DNA of 21,845 bases from CATOSD01 sp034422735 (GTDB lineage: Bacteria > Chloroflexota > Dehalococcoidia > Lucifugimonadales > CATOSD01). The position numbers and the translations under genes are program-made. Shown in pieces: positions 7,055 through 16,385 of this stretch; the first letter of the stretch is position 1; each line of letters begins with the position of its first letter. The stretch lies in NCBI GenBank assembly GCA_034422735.1, contig DAOUJL010000034.1:1-21845 (forward strand), read 5' to 3'. The notes beneath the pieces are model-generated. The model made no database searches, was not told the DNA's origin, and was given only the letters and a program-made list of their open reading frames with translations.

Positions 7055-8264
7055 ACTCTATGCCCTCGAAATAAGTGCGCAGCTCGTGGACGATTACGCC
7101 CTCCGGCATCTCCGGCCACTCGCCGTCGCCCACGTGCACCACCACCACTCTGTAGCCCCGCGCCTTCAGCGTTCGCACCACCTCCGCTATCTCCGGCTGG
7201 AAGAATGCCGTCACCAAGACCAGTGTGGCGCCGAGCGGAAACTGGCGGGAGTTCTGCGCGAGCTGCGTCCACATCTGGCCCATTCCCATTGGGCGGATGG
7301 TCGCCAACGCCTCCAGTATTATCGTCAACTGGTCCGGCGACTGGCTGGGAGCGATCTTCATCGGACGGTCGGCCAGCATCGGCGTGCCATTGGAAAACAG
7401 GCCCAGGTTGTAGCCCTGTTCCGCGGCGTAGCTCGCCACCGAAGCCCCCGCGACCGTTATGCGCTCCAGGTTGGCCGCCGAGTAGCCCTCCCAGTAGTGG
7501 GCCGTCGTATCCACGTCCACAACCAGCACCACCGTGAACGACGTGCTCGGCTCGAACGTGCGCACCTGCAGCTGCTGCATACGCGCCGTCGCCTTCCAGT
7601 CCACAGTCTTCATAGGGTCGCCCAGCCGGTACTCCCGCAGCCCGAACGGGCGCGAGGCGTCCTCGAACATCCTGTTGCCGCCGCCCACGTCACCCAGCGG
7701 CCGCGACGCCGGAAACCCCAGGGCGCCCAGCGGCACCACGTCTGGATACACCAGCAGGTAGTCCCTTTCGGGGAATGACTTCTCCGAGCTGAAGAATCCG
7801 AACAGGTCGCCGCTCTCCACCTGCGCCGGCCCCAGCATGTGCAGACCGCGGTGTGCGCTCTTGACCTTGTACTCCCACCGGATGCGCTCATACCACGCCA
7901 TGGACGTCAGGTGGCGCAGCGTCTGGGAGTTCGGGCTGGAGCTGCCGCTCGTTTCGGCGTCCAGCACTTCCACCTCCAGCGGAATCGTGTCCTGCACCGA
8001 CAGCCTGGCCAGCGGCACCGGCTTCCCGTTCGTCACGGCGACGGTCAGCGTCACCTCTTCGCCCATGAACACCCGGTTTTGGGACAGCGACCTCTCGTAC
8101 ACCACGTCCTCCAGGGCCATGCGGTCCCACAGCCACGACACGCCGGCCACCAGCAGGCCCATCGCGGAAAACCCTATCAGCAGGCCGTGGCCCGTGAACA
8201 CGCCCACCACGATGAGGATCAGGAACAACCCTATCCACAGGTCGTGCCACAGTCGTACCAGCAA
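7029..8264 (-). CDS. DUF58 domain-containing membrane-anchored protein
   Basis: This 411-residue protein has two N-terminal membrane segments (residues about 7-24 and 26-45), a beta-rich middle, and the DUF58 signature at residues 210-228 (REYRLGDP, then VDWKATAR). The signature is followed by VVLVVDVD near 245-252, which starts a von Willebrand A-like fold. DUF58 proteins are usual partners of MoxR ATPases and are linked to envelope or stress functions. The open frame continues far upstream inside moxR, so the start must be internal: TTG at 8264 is preceded by GAAAGGTAAGG and lies 5 nt after the moxR stop. CTG or later starts would cut the first helix. It overlaps the DUF4129 gene by 26 nt. 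Confidence 0.85.
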   Translation of the reverse strand: MLVRLWHDLWIGLFLILIVVGVFTGHGLLIGFSAMGLLVAGVSWLWDRMALEDVVYERSLSQNRVFMGEEVTLTVAVTNGKPVPLARLSVQDTIPLEVEVLDAETSGSSSPNSQTLRHLTSMAWYERIRWEYKVKSAHRGLHMLGPAQVESGDLFGFFSSEKSFPERDYLLVYPDVVPLGALGFPASRPLGDVGGGNRMFEDASRPFGLREYRLGDPMKTVDWKATARMQQLQVRTFEPSTSFTVVLVVDVDTTAHYWEGYSAANLERITVAGASVASYAAEQGYNLGLFSNGTPMLADRPMKIAPSQSPDQLTIILEALATIRPMGMGQMWTQLAQNSRQFPLGATLVLVTAFFQPEIAEVVRTLKARGYRVVVVHVGDGEWPEMPEGVIVHELRTYFEGIEYAGPFTPR

Positions 8265-8269
8265 CGGCC

Positions 8270-9253
<984 letters not shown>

Positions 9254-9281
9254 AAAACTCACCTGGGGGTAGAAGTCAGCG

Positions 9282-10760
9282 CTACGCGCCGCTGCCGCGA
9301 GCGGCAGACTGCCCGGCGAGACGGCCGAACACGGCGCCATGCATCAGTCCGGCGGCTCTCAGGCTATTGTGGTAGAAGATGCCGCCGACTATCTCGCCGG
9401 CCGCGAACAGCCCCGGAACAGGCGCGTCCTCCTCGCCGAGAACGCGGCCATTCTCGTCCACCTTCAGGCCACCGTAAGTATAGGTTATTCCCCCCGTAAC
9501 CGTAAACGCGGAGAATGGCGGGGCGTCCAGTCGAATCGCCCAGTTGCTCTTGGGCGGGTTGAGCACGCGCGTAGAAAGCCCGTCGAGCGTCCGTGGGCTG
9601 TACTCTCCGTCGTTCGCGTCGGCGTTGTACTCGGCGACCGTCGCCTCCAGCGCGTCGGCGTCCACCCGCAGCTCCCCCGCCAGCTCCCGCAGCGTAAACG
9701 CCTGCGCCGCCCGGGCGAGCGCGTAGCGCGGCTCCAGGTGCGCCGCGGCCCTGCTGTCGAAAATCTGGAACGCCACGCCCCCGTCCTGGCGCAGTATCGC
9801 GCTGCCCGCCGCCACGAAGGTCTGCTCGGCGAAACCCGCGCCCTCGTCGAAGAAGCGCCGTCCCTGCCGGTTCACCGTGATCCCCAGCGGGTATGACCTT
9901 CTGGGCATTCGCTCCGTAATCTCCACGCTGCCCGTAAGCGGCGCGTCCACGTCTATGGGCGTGGCGTGGCATCCCGTCCACTGGCCGTATGCCTGCGCGC
10001 CCGCCTCCAGCGCCGCGCGATGGCCGTCGCCGGTGTTGTACGCCGAGCCTCGCACCTTCGCCCGCTCCCAGCCCGTGCCCAGGAACTCCGCGCGCATCCG
10101 GGCGTTCGCCTCGAACCCCCCGCACGCCAGCACCACGCCGCGGCCTCCGATAGTGTGCACCCCATCCGCGTCCTGCGCCTCCACCCCGGTCACCGCGCCC
10201 GCGTCGTCGAGCCGCAGCCGCAGCATCTTCGTCTCGTACAGAATCGTAATGCCCGCGCGCCTCGCGGCAGTGGTCAGCATCCGCACCAGTCCCGGGCCCG
10301 AGCGCCACGCCGACAGCCCCACGCTGTTCGGGATGACCGATGGCGCCCCCGCCGAAACCCGGCCGCCGGACAGCTCCCACCTCACGCCCTGCGAGTGCAT
10401 CCAGTCCACAGTGGGCCGCGAATTCGCAATCAGCGTCTCCATCAGGCGCGTGTCGACCTCGCCATGGGTCACCTCCGTCAGGTGGCCGCGAAAGTCCTCG
10501 GCGGTATACGGCGCCATGCTCAGCCGCTCCGCCTCCGCGTCTGTGAGGTCCGGCAGCAGCGCGCGCAGGTCCTCTATGCCCTCGTGCACGAACCGGAACC
10601 CGCCGCCTGTAAAGGGGCAATTGCCCCCCTGGGCCGAAGGTGGCGCCTTCTCCAGCACCACCACGCTCGCGCCCTGCTCCCGCGCCGACAGCGCGGCGCA
10701 CAGCGCGGCATTGCCCGCCCCCACCACAATCACGTCGAAAAATGCGTTGTCCCCGTCCAT
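9282..10760 (-). CDS. FAD-dependent dehydrogenase, tricarballylate dehydrogenase (TcuA)-like
   Basis: This 492-residue flavoprotein belongs to the fumarate reductase/succinate dehydrogenase flavoprotein superfamily. A Rossmann dinucleotide motif VVGAGNAAL lies at residues 12-20, with the ribose-binding acid Glu37 ending the second strand. A GGNCPFTGGGFRF segment follows near 46-58, and the FAD C-terminal motif GLFAAGEIVGGIFYHNSLRAAG near 455-476. The GNAALCAALSA start and GGN.PFTGGG segment resemble TcuA, which oxidises tricarballylate to cis-aconitate; 3-ketosteroid dehydrogenases are a less likely alternative. No tcuB or tcuC neighbours are seen, so the substrate is unproven. ATG 10760 is used; the stop lies 28 nt before moxR, so read-through is likely. 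Confidence 0.75.
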   Translation of the reverse strand: MDGDNAFFDVIVVGAGNAALCAALSAREQGASVVVLEKAPPSAQGGNCPFTGGGFRFVHEGIEDLRALLPDLTDAEAERLSMAPYTAEDFRGHLTEVTHGEVDTRLMETLIANSRPTVDWMHSQGVRWELSGGRVSAGAPSVIPNSVGLSAWRSGPGLVRMLTTAARRAGITILYETKMLRLRLDDAGAVTGVEAQDADGVHTIGGRGVVLACGGFEANARMRAEFLGTGWERAKVRGSAYNTGDGHRAALEAGAQAYGQWTGCHATPIDVDAPLTGSVEITERMPRRSYPLGITVNRQGRRFFDEGAGFAEQTFVAAGSAILRQDGGVAFQIFDSRAAAHLEPRYALARAAQAFTLRELAGELRVDADALEATVAEYNADANDGEYSPRTLDGLSTRVLNPPKSNWAIRLDAPPFSAFTVTGGITYTYGGLKVDENGRVLGEEDAPVPGLFAAGEIVGGIFYHNSLRAAGLMHGAVFGRLAGQSAARGSGA

Positions 10761-10825
10761 GGCCTTCCCCTTGTCCCGGCGAATGTCTGGCGGGCGCCGA
10801 ACGTGCCCGCGCGAGTGGCATAGAG

Positions 10826-10831
10826 TATAAT
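10826..10831 (+). promoter_or_regulatory. Possible -10 element for tRNA-Gln
   Basis: A perfect TATAAT lies 54 nt before the tRNA. No good -35 is visible 16-18 nt upstream (GTGCCC region). The reverse complement also gives a TATACT that could serve the divergent FAD gene starting at 10760. Placement in the divergent gap 10761-10885 supports regulatory use. Confidence 0.4.
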
Positions 10832-10885
10832 GTACACCCGGCCAATCCTCTAGCGAGACGTCTCACCGTGCCGCCGGGGAAAAGT

Positions 10886-10956
10886 TGCCCGGTGGTGTAG
10901 TGGCAGCACAATGGACTTTGGCTCCATTGACCGAGGTTCGAATCCTCGCCGGGCAG
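10886..10956 (+). tRNA. tRNA-Gln (anticodon TTG)
   Basis: A full cloverleaf can be drawn. Acceptor arm TGCCCGG (10886-10892) pairs with CCGGGCA (10949-10955), with G as discriminator. The D-arm region is TGGTGTAGTGGCAGCACA. The anticodon stem ATGGA/TCCAT closes the 7-base loop CTTTGGC, anticodon TTG, which reads CAA glutamine codons. The T-arm is CGAGG-TTCGAAT-CCTCG (10932-10948). The CCA end is not encoded; CCCC follows. The tRNA stands alone between the FAD gene and proV. Confidence 0.95.
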
Positions 10957-10974
10957 CCCCTCTTGTAGCTAAGG

Positions 10975-11003
10975 CCTGTCCCGTTCTCATGCGGAACGAC
11001 AGG
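10975..11003 (+). terminator. Hairpin downstream of tRNA-Gln (possible terminator or processing signal)
   Basis: CCTGTC (10975-10980) and GTTC (10983-10986) pair with GAAC (10994-10997) and GACAGG (10998-11003), a 10-bp stem with a 2-nt bulge and 7-nt loop. It lies 19 nt after the tRNA. No U-run follows, so intrinsic termination is doubtful. Confidence 0.3.
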
Positions 11004-11072
11004 AATCCCCTGCCGCAGTTACACTCGTCCGGTTAGACACGAGGCCACCGATGTCGCTATCATCGGCATGTA

Positions 11073-12350
11073 ATGGCCAAGAATGCGGACAACAGCGGTA
11101 GCTCCGAGTCAGACGGCCCTGCCGCCCAACCCGGACCAGCCGGCCGATCCCAGGCGGACGCCGGTTTGAGACTCGAGTGCCGAAACCTGTGGAAGGTGTT
11201 CGGAGACGGGCCGCGAGACCTCATCGACTCCCTGGACACCGCTCTGTCCAAGGAAGAGGTGCTGGCCCGGACCGGCCGCGTCCTCGCCGTCAGAGACGTC
11301 TCCTTCCACGTTGGCGAAGGAGAGACCTTCGTCATCATGGGTCTCTCCGGCAGCGGCAAGTCCACGCTCGTCCGCTGTCTCAGCCGCCTGATCGAACCCA
11401 CGCGCGGAGAAGTCCGCATAGACGGCGAAGACCTGCTCGCCATGAACAAGCGGCAGTTGCGCGACATCCGCCGCCACAAGCTGGGCATGGTCTTCCAGCA
11501 CTTCGGCAACTTCCCCCACAAGCGCGTGTTCGAAAACGTGGTATACGGCCTGCAGGTTCAGGGAATCGACAAGGCCACCCAGCGCAGGCGTGCGGCCGAG
11601 GTCATCGAGCTGGTGGGGCTTTCCGGGTGGGAGGAACGGTACCCGCACGAGCTGAGCGGCGGAATGCAGCAGCGTGTCGGCCTGGCCCGCGCCCTCGCCG
11701 TCGATCCGGAGATCCTCCTCTTCGACGAGCCGTTCAGCGCCCTCGACCCCCTCATCAGGCGAGAGATGCAGGACCAGTTGATTGGGCTGCAGCGACTGGT
11801 CCAGAAGACCATGGTCTTCATAACCCACGACTTCCTCGAAGCACTCAAGGTCGGCGACCGCGTGGCGATTATGAAAGACGGCGAGTTCGTTCAGACGGGC
11901 ACGCCAGAGGAGCTCGTCTCCAACCCCATCGACGACTACGTTCGCGACTTCACGCGCGACGTGCCGCGGTCCAAGGTGCTCACCGCGCGTTCCGTCATGA
12001 CCCCGTCCCAGGTCTACACCACCGCCGATGAGGGACTGGCCGACGTGTTGGGCGTGCTTGCCGACAGCGAGTGCGAGGTCGCGGTGGTGGTCGACCGCGA
12101 GGACCGCTTCATCGGGACGGTGCACCCGAAGGACGCGCCCGACACCGGCGCGGCGGACTCCAGCGTCGCCTCCGCCATGCGCGACTCCTGCCCCGTGGTG
12201 GAACCCTACACCCGCCTCGAGCGCCTCATCCCCCTCGCAATCGCCGGCGACGCCCCCATCGCCGTTCTGGACGGCGGCCTCTGCATCGGCACCATCAGCC
12301 GGGAGGCGGCCGTCGCCGCCCTCGTTGGCGACGAGGGTGCGGCCTCGTGA
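11073..12350 (+). CDS. proV: Glycine betaine/proline-type ABC transporter ATP-binding protein ProV with CBS-like tail
   Basis: This 425-residue ATPase powers import of betaine-like osmolytes. Walker A is GLSGSGKST (90-98), the Q-loop is in VFQHFGNFPH, signature LSGGMQQR (194-201), Walker B ILLFDEP (214-220), switch His252. The insert TALSKEEVLARTG before the core (56-68) is typical of ProV/OpuAA. After residue 305 a region with two weak CBS-like repeats (MTPSQVYTTADEGLADVL; then DSCPVVEPYTRLERLIPLA) ends the protein; in OpuA this region senses ionic strength. The first 30 residues are a Ser/Gly/Pro/Ala-rich extension. ATG 11073 has no clear ribosome site, so a slightly later start is possible. 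The stop overlaps the proW start (GTGA). Confidence 0.93.
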   Translation: MAKNADNSGSSESDGPAAQPGPAGRSQADAGLRLECRNLWKVFGDGPRDLIDSLDTALSKEEVLARTGRVLAVRDVSFHVGEGETFVIMGLSGSGKSTLVRCLSRLIEPTRGEVRIDGEDLLAMNKRQLRDIRRHKLGMVFQHFGNFPHKRVFENVVYGLQVQGIDKATQRRRAAEVIELVGLSGWEERYPHELSGGMQQRVGLARALAVDPEILLFDEPFSALDPLIRREMQDQLIGLQRLVQKTMVFITHDFLEALKVGDRVAIMKDGEFVQTGTPEELVSNPIDDYVRDFTRDVPRSKVLTARSVMTPSQVYTTADEGLADVLGVLADSECEVAVVVDREDRFIGTVHPKDAPDTGAADSSVASAMRDSCPVVEPYTRLERLIPLAIAGDAPIAVLDGGLCIGTISREAAVAALVGDEGAAS

Positions 12351-14311
12351 TCCGCGCCGAGGCGCTCCAGGGCCGACTTCTGAGGGAACCCCGGTACCGG
12401 GGCGTTCTGTGGGCCGCGATCGCCCTCGCCGCCTACGTGCTGGCCTACTCCCTGGCGACCGCCAACGCGGGCACCGACTTCGGCAACTGGCCGCAAAGCT
12501 GGGAGCTTCCCATCCAGCAGCCTATCGACGACCTGTTCGAGTGGCTCCAGGACACCTTCGCCTGGTTCTTCGATCCAATCTCAGACGTCATCGACGCCGG
12601 ACTCGCCGGAATCGACGCGTTTCTGCTGTGGCTCCCGTGGCCGGTCGTGGTGGCGGCGGGAACCATTCTGGGGCTAAGGCTCGGCGGCTGGCGCCTGGGG
12701 CTGTTCTCCGGCGCGGGAACCCTGTTCATAGGCCTGATCGGGTTCTGGGACTCCGCGATGGTCACGATGAGCCTCCTGGTCGTATCGGTCATATTCGCGG
12801 TTGCCGTCGGCGTGCCTATCGGCATACTCGCCGCCTTCAGCGACCGGTTCGAGTCGGTCGTCCGCCCGGTCCTCGACACCATGCAGGTGCTGCCCGCGTT
12901 CGTGTACCTCATCCCCGCCCTGGTGCTGTTCGGAGTCAGCGGCACCCAGGGCATCTTCCTCACAGTCGTCTACTCCATCCCGCCCGTCATCAGGCTCACC
13001 AACCTGGGCATCCGCCAAGTCCCCCGGGCCGCCATCGAGACGGCACTCTCGCACGGCTCGACGACTTTCCAGACGCTGTTCCAGGTGCAATTGCCTCTGG
13101 CCAAGAACTCGATAATGATGGGCGTCAACCAGACCATAATGATGGCCGTATCCATAGTCATCATCACCGCGCTTGTTGGCGTGCAGGGTCTCGGCAGGGA
13201 CGTGTGGCTCTCCCTGAGAGAGGTGAACGCGGGCGAAGGCCTCGAGAGCGGCATCGCCATCGTGCTCCTGGCGATAGTCCTCGACAGATTCAGCTACGCC
13301 CTCGCGCGCTCCGGCCCCGGCTCCTCGACGCCCACGGCCCCCGCCGGCCGAAGCCCCCGAAGCCTGGCTGCGCGCTACGCGGCTCCCATCGCGGGCGTGG
13401 GGCTGATAGCCGTGCTGATGGTCCTCGGCGCCCTGTTCGCGTCCCTCCGGGATTTCCCGGACGAGCTGACCTTCTCGATCGCGGAGCCGGTCAACCGCAT
13501 CTTCGACTGGATGGCCGTCAACCTCCACTTCATCACCAGCTGGGTCCGGGACTCCCTGTTCCGTGAGCTTGGCTACTCCCCTATTCGAACGCTGCTCCTC
13601 TGGTTGCCCTGGCCCGCGCTGATGATTGTCGCCGCCGGGCTGGCCTACGTCACCGCGGGCTGGCGCGTGGCGATTCTCGCCCTGGCGGGGCTGGCCTTCG
13701 CCGGAGTAGGCGGGGTCTGGGACGTCACTATGGACACCCTGAGCCAGGTGCTCACCGCCGCCGTATTCACGGTAGTGGTCGGGGTTGCCCTCGGGATACT
13801 CTCCTCCCAGAGCAGGGCGTTCGAGTCGGTTCTGAGGCCCGTGCTGGACACCATGCAGACCATGCCGATATTCGTTTACCTCATCCCGGTTATAATGCTC
13901 TGGGGAATCGGCCCGCTTGTCGGTATAATAGCCACCGCGGTGTACGCGCTGCCTCCGGTGATCCGCATGACCAGCCTCGGTATCAAGGAAGTGCCGGCCC
14001 AGGTGATCGAAACCGCCGAGTGCCACGGATCGACCGGCTTTCAGACCATGCTCCAGGTCAAGATACCGCTCGCGTTCCCCGCCATTATGATGGGTGTGAA
14101 CCAGACGATCATCATGGTGTTGGCCATGGTGATCATCGCGGGACTCGTAGGCGGCGGAGGACTGGGGCAGGAAGTCTTCATAAACTCGATATGGCTCAGA
14201 ATGGGCCACGGCCTCGTCGCCGGTATGACCATCGTATTCATGGCGATGGTGCTCGACCGCATGACCCAGGGCAAACAGGGCGCCGCCTTACCCCTCGCGG
14301 TGGCGAGGTAA
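12347..14311 (+). CDS. proW: Tandem-fused ProW-type permease (two permease modules in one chain)
   Basis: This 654-residue membrane protein consists of two ProW-like permease modules, about residues 1-325 and 335-654. Both contain a LLWLPWP entry segment, an FESV.RPVLDTMQ..P.FVYLIP stretch, a PPVIR..(N/S)LGI segment, and a cytoplasmic EAA-like loop (ETALSHGSTTFQ near 232; ETAECHGSTGFQ near 555, 323 residues apart). E. coli ProW is one module of about 354 residues that must dimerise; here both halves are joined by an Ala/Pro/Ser-rich linker near residues 322-345. GTG 12347 overlaps the proV stop. The open frame extends upstream within proV but is a shadow there. It should form the channel for the ProV and ProX neighbours. 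Confidence 0.93.
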   Translation: MIRAEALQGRLLREPRYRGVLWAAIALAAYVLAYSLATANAGTDFGNWPQSWELPIQQPIDDLFEWLQDTFAWFFDPISDVIDAGLAGIDAFLLWLPWPVVVAAGTILGLRLGGWRLGLFSGAGTLFIGLIGFWDSAMVTMSLLVVSVIFAVAVGVPIGILAAFSDRFESVVRPVLDTMQVLPAFVYLIPALVLFGVSGTQGIFLTVVYSIPPVIRLTNLGIRQVPRAAIETALSHGSTTFQTLFQVQLPLAKNSIMMGVNQTIMMAVSIVIITALVGVQGLGRDVWLSLREVNAGEGLESGIAIVLLAIVLDRFSYALARSGPGSSTPTAPAGRSPRSLAARYAAPIAGVGLIAVLMVLGALFASLRDFPDELTFSIAEPVNRIFDWMAVNLHFITSWVRDSLFRELGYSPIRTLLLWLPWPALMIVAAGLAYVTAGWRVAILALAGLAFAGVGGVWDVTMDTLSQVLTAAVFTVVVGVALGILSSQSRAFESVLRPVLDTMQTMPIFVYLIPVIMLWGIGPLVGIIATAVYALPPVIRMTSLGIKEVPAQVIETAECHGSTGFQTMLQVKIPLAFPAIMMGVNQTIIMVLAMVIIAGLVGGGGLGQEVFINSIWLRMGHGLVAGMTIVFMAMVLDRMTQGKQGAALPLAVAR

Positions 14312-14344
14312 AGCCAAAGCTAAAGAAACCAAAGGAGGAAGCAA

Positions 14345-15358
14345 ATGAAAAGACTGAAGATCAGATGGACTGGACTATGTGTCGCCGTGGCGCTTGCCAT
14401 GCTCTTTGCGATGACCTTGGCGTGTGCCCAGGACTCGGAAGACGACGCGGACGCCGACGACGCCGAGACCAGGGGCACCCTGTACCTCGTCGACCAGGAT
14501 TGGAACGGCCAGCTCGTAACCACGGCCGTTATCCAGATCCTCCTGGAGCAGGAGATGGACCACACCGTCGCCACCAAGTTCGCGCCGGCCGACTCCGCGC
14601 CGCTGTTCATCGGCCTCGAAACGGGCGACTTCCACTTCGTCTGCTGCAACTGGCCCTCCTACAGCGCCTCCCTCCTCAAGGAGTACGTGGACGCCGAAGA
14701 CGGCGCCAAGGTGGAGCGCGTGGGGCCGGTGGGCATCGTGGGCGAGACCGGCTGGTACGTCCCCTCCTACGTCATCGAGGGTGACGCCGAACGCGGCATT
14801 GACGCCGTCGCTCCCAACCTGCGCGCCGTCGGGGACCTGAACCAGTACGCCTCCGTATTCGCCACCAGCGACACCGGCAACAAGGGCAGACTCCTGGAGT
14901 TCACCGCCGCTTGGGACACCAAGCCCGAAGATCGCCTGGAAGCCTTCGGCGCCGACTTCCAGGTGGTGTTCGCTGGCTCCGAGGGCGCGGCCCTTGCCGA
15001 AATCGACGCCGTGTTCCAGAGGGGCGAGCCCATCCTCACCTACCTCTGGGAGCCTCACTGGGCGCACGCCAAGTACGACCTCGTGCAGATAGAGATGCCC
15101 GAGTGGACCTCGGACTGCTATCCCGACGGCGCCAACTACAACTGCGGCTTCCCCACGGACGCCGTGGCCAAGCTGGCCTGGCCTGGCCTGAAGGACGAAT
15201 TCCCCGAGGCCTACGAGTTCCTCTCGAGGTTCCAGATGACCAACGAGCAGCAGAACGAGATCGTCCTCAATCTCACCGAGAACGACCTCACCGTCCGCCA
15301 GGCCGCCCAGGAGTGGGTAGACGCCAACGAGGCAGTCTGGAGACCCTGGATCCCCTAG
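14345..15358 (+). CDS. proX: ProX/OpuAC-type glycine betaine-like substrate-binding lipoprotein
   Basis: This 337-residue exported receptor belongs to the OpuAC family. A basic N-terminus and hydrophobic stretch (residues 9-26) end at Cys27 (TLAC), a non-ideal lipobox, so lipidation is likely but not certain; an Asp/Glu-rich linker (28-42) follows. Tryptophans at 53 (DQDWNGQ), 103 (CCNWPSY), 137, 235 and 239 (LWEPHW) fit an aromatic cage for a quaternary ammonium group. Cys258 and Cys267 could form a disulfide loop. The ribosome site AAAGGAGGA (14331-14339) is strong. It lies 33 nt after proW. Choline, betaine or proline betaine are possible ligands; the sequence does not decide. Confidence 0.88.
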   Translation: MKRLKIRWTGLCVAVALAMLFAMTLACAQDSEDDADADDAETRGTLYLVDQDWNGQLVTTAVIQILLEQEMDHTVATKFAPADSAPLFIGLETGDFHFVCCNWPSYSASLLKEYVDAEDGAKVERVGPVGIVGETGWYVPSYVIEGDAERGIDAVAPNLRAVGDLNQYASVFATSDTGNKGRLLEFTAAWDTKPEDRLEAFGADFQVVFAGSEGAALAEIDAVFQRGEPILTYLWEPHWAHAKYDLVQIEMPEWTSDCYPDGANYNCGFPTDAVAKLAWPGLKDEFPEAYEFLSRFQMTNEQQNEIVLNLTENDLTVRQAAQEWVDANEAVWRPWIP

Positions 15359-15379
15359 TGGACTTCCATTGAGGGGCCT

Positions 15380-15453
15380 GCCCAGGCTCGGGCCGCGCTA
15401 CGGGTCACGCTCACGCCCCGGCGTAGCGATGCCCTGTGTGGCGCGGCCTGGGC
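15380..15453 (+). terminator. Long inverted repeat after proX (candidate terminator or structured RNA)
   Basis: GCCCAGGC (15380-15387) pairs with GCCTGGGC (15446-15453), GGCCGCGC (15391-15398) can pair with GCGCGGCC (15441-15448), and CGCTACG (15396-15402) pairs with CGTAGCG (15422-15428); the pairings partly compete. It starts 22 nt after the proX stop. No U-run follows, so it may be a Rho-type or processing structure. The rest of the gap to 15553 holds nothing else clear. Confidence 0.4.
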
Positions 15454-15553
15454 TGGGCGCGGACGGCGATGCGTTTGAAGTTGATCCCTAACACTCCGTA
15501 AACGTCCGCTTAAACTTCATCTGGTCTAATGGCCGTAGGAGGTGATAACCCCT

Positions 15554-16348
15554 ATGGCGAACCGGACCAGATGGATGGAGAAACTCGCTGAACACCATCG
15601 CCGGATGCGCGCCTGCCTTCCCCACGACAGGCTCATCATCCTGTTCGACATCGACGGCACCGTTCTGGACAACCGCTACCTCGTCCTGAACATCCTCAGG
15701 TCCTACGACGGCGCGCACGGCACAGACCACTTCAAGTCCCTCCGTGCGGAAGACGTCGTCACCTACGAAAGCAAAGTCCGCGACCTTCTGCTTCTTCTGG
15801 GGCTACCCCCTGAAGAGCGCGAGCGCGTCGCCGCCTGGTACGACAGCGTGTTCAGGTCCTCCTACGCCCTTCCCCACGCCCATCGGCCCTTCCCCGGCGT
15901 CATGGAGGTTATACGCTGGTTCCAGTTGCAGCCCAACACCTTCGTCGGCCTCAACACCGGCAGAACCGAACGCATCAGGCAGGACACGCTGGACTGCCTG
16001 CGTGCCCTCGGCAGGGAACACCACGTCAAGTTCGACGACCACCTGCTCCGCATGAACCCCTACGGCTGGGGCTCCCACATCCCACGCGCCAAGGTGGAGG
16101 CCGTGCAGTGGTTCCAGGACCAGGGTTACCGCGTCATCGCGATGGTGGACAACGAGCCCGACAACCTCGCCGCCATCGCGGAGGCGGACCCTCGACACGA
16201 GATACTGCTGCTGCACGCCGACACCCTCTTCGAGTCTCGCCGCGAGGCCCTTCCGGCCCGTACTATCGCCGGTGACGCCTACGACCTCGGCCTCGTCATT
16301 CTTCCGCCCCAAGCCGGAGCACGCGCCTACCGGCCTATGCGCATATAG
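15554..16348 (+). CDS. HAD-superfamily hydrolase
   Basis: This 264-residue protein of the haloacid-dehalogenase superfamily is probably a small-molecule phosphatase. Motif I is FDIDGTVLD at residues 31-39 with nucleophile Asp32 and acid/base Asp34; motif II Thr135 in GLNTGR; motif III Lys180 in RAKVEAVQWF; motif IV in MVDNEPDN with Asp199 and possibly Asp203. A helical cap lies between about 40 and 115. ATG 15554 is chosen over GTG 15542 because TAGGAGGTGA (15537-15546) sits 7 nt before it and would overlap the GTG. It stands alone, converging on the flavin-reductase gene. The substrate cannot be inferred. Confidence 0.8.
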   Translation: MANRTRWMEKLAEHHRRMRACLPHDRLIILFDIDGTVLDNRYLVLNILRSYDGAHGTDHFKSLRAEDVVTYESKVRDLLLLLGLPPEERERVAAWYDSVFRSSYALPHAHRPFPGVMEVIRWFQLQPNTFVGLNTGRTERIRQDTLDCLRALGREHHVKFDDHLLRMNPYGWGSHIPRAKVEAVQWFQDQGYRVIAMVDNEPDNLAAIAEADPRHEILLLHADTLFESRREALPARTIAGDAYDLGLVILPPQAGARAYRPMRI

Positions 16349-16364
16349 CGGCCTCGCCGCATAG
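16335..16364. terminator. Inverted repeat at the convergent end of the HAD and flavin-reductase genes
   Basis: CTATGCG (16335-16341) pairs with CGCATAG (16358-16364), and an inner GCGGC-ctc-GCCGC stem spans 16348-16360; CCTTTCC follows. It overlaps the HAD stop codon and could serve as a bidirectional terminator. There is no real U-run. Confidence 0.3.
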
Positions 16365-16385
16365 CCTTTCCACCCTCACGCCCCC

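Noticed and set aside
10886..11003. tRNA-Gln as an integration site of a mobile element
   Set aside because: No integrase, no repeated tRNA 3' end and no phage-like genes follow; the next genes are an ordinary osmolyte transporter.
12674..14209. A 511-codon minus-strand frame opposite proW
   Set aside because: The product is His/Asp/Arg/Gly-rich without domains; the opposite strand encodes the fused permease.
15502..15530. Promoter before the HAD gene (TCTAAT at 15525)
   Set aside because: No acceptable -35 at the right distance; TAAACT at 15511 has none either. Too weak to list.
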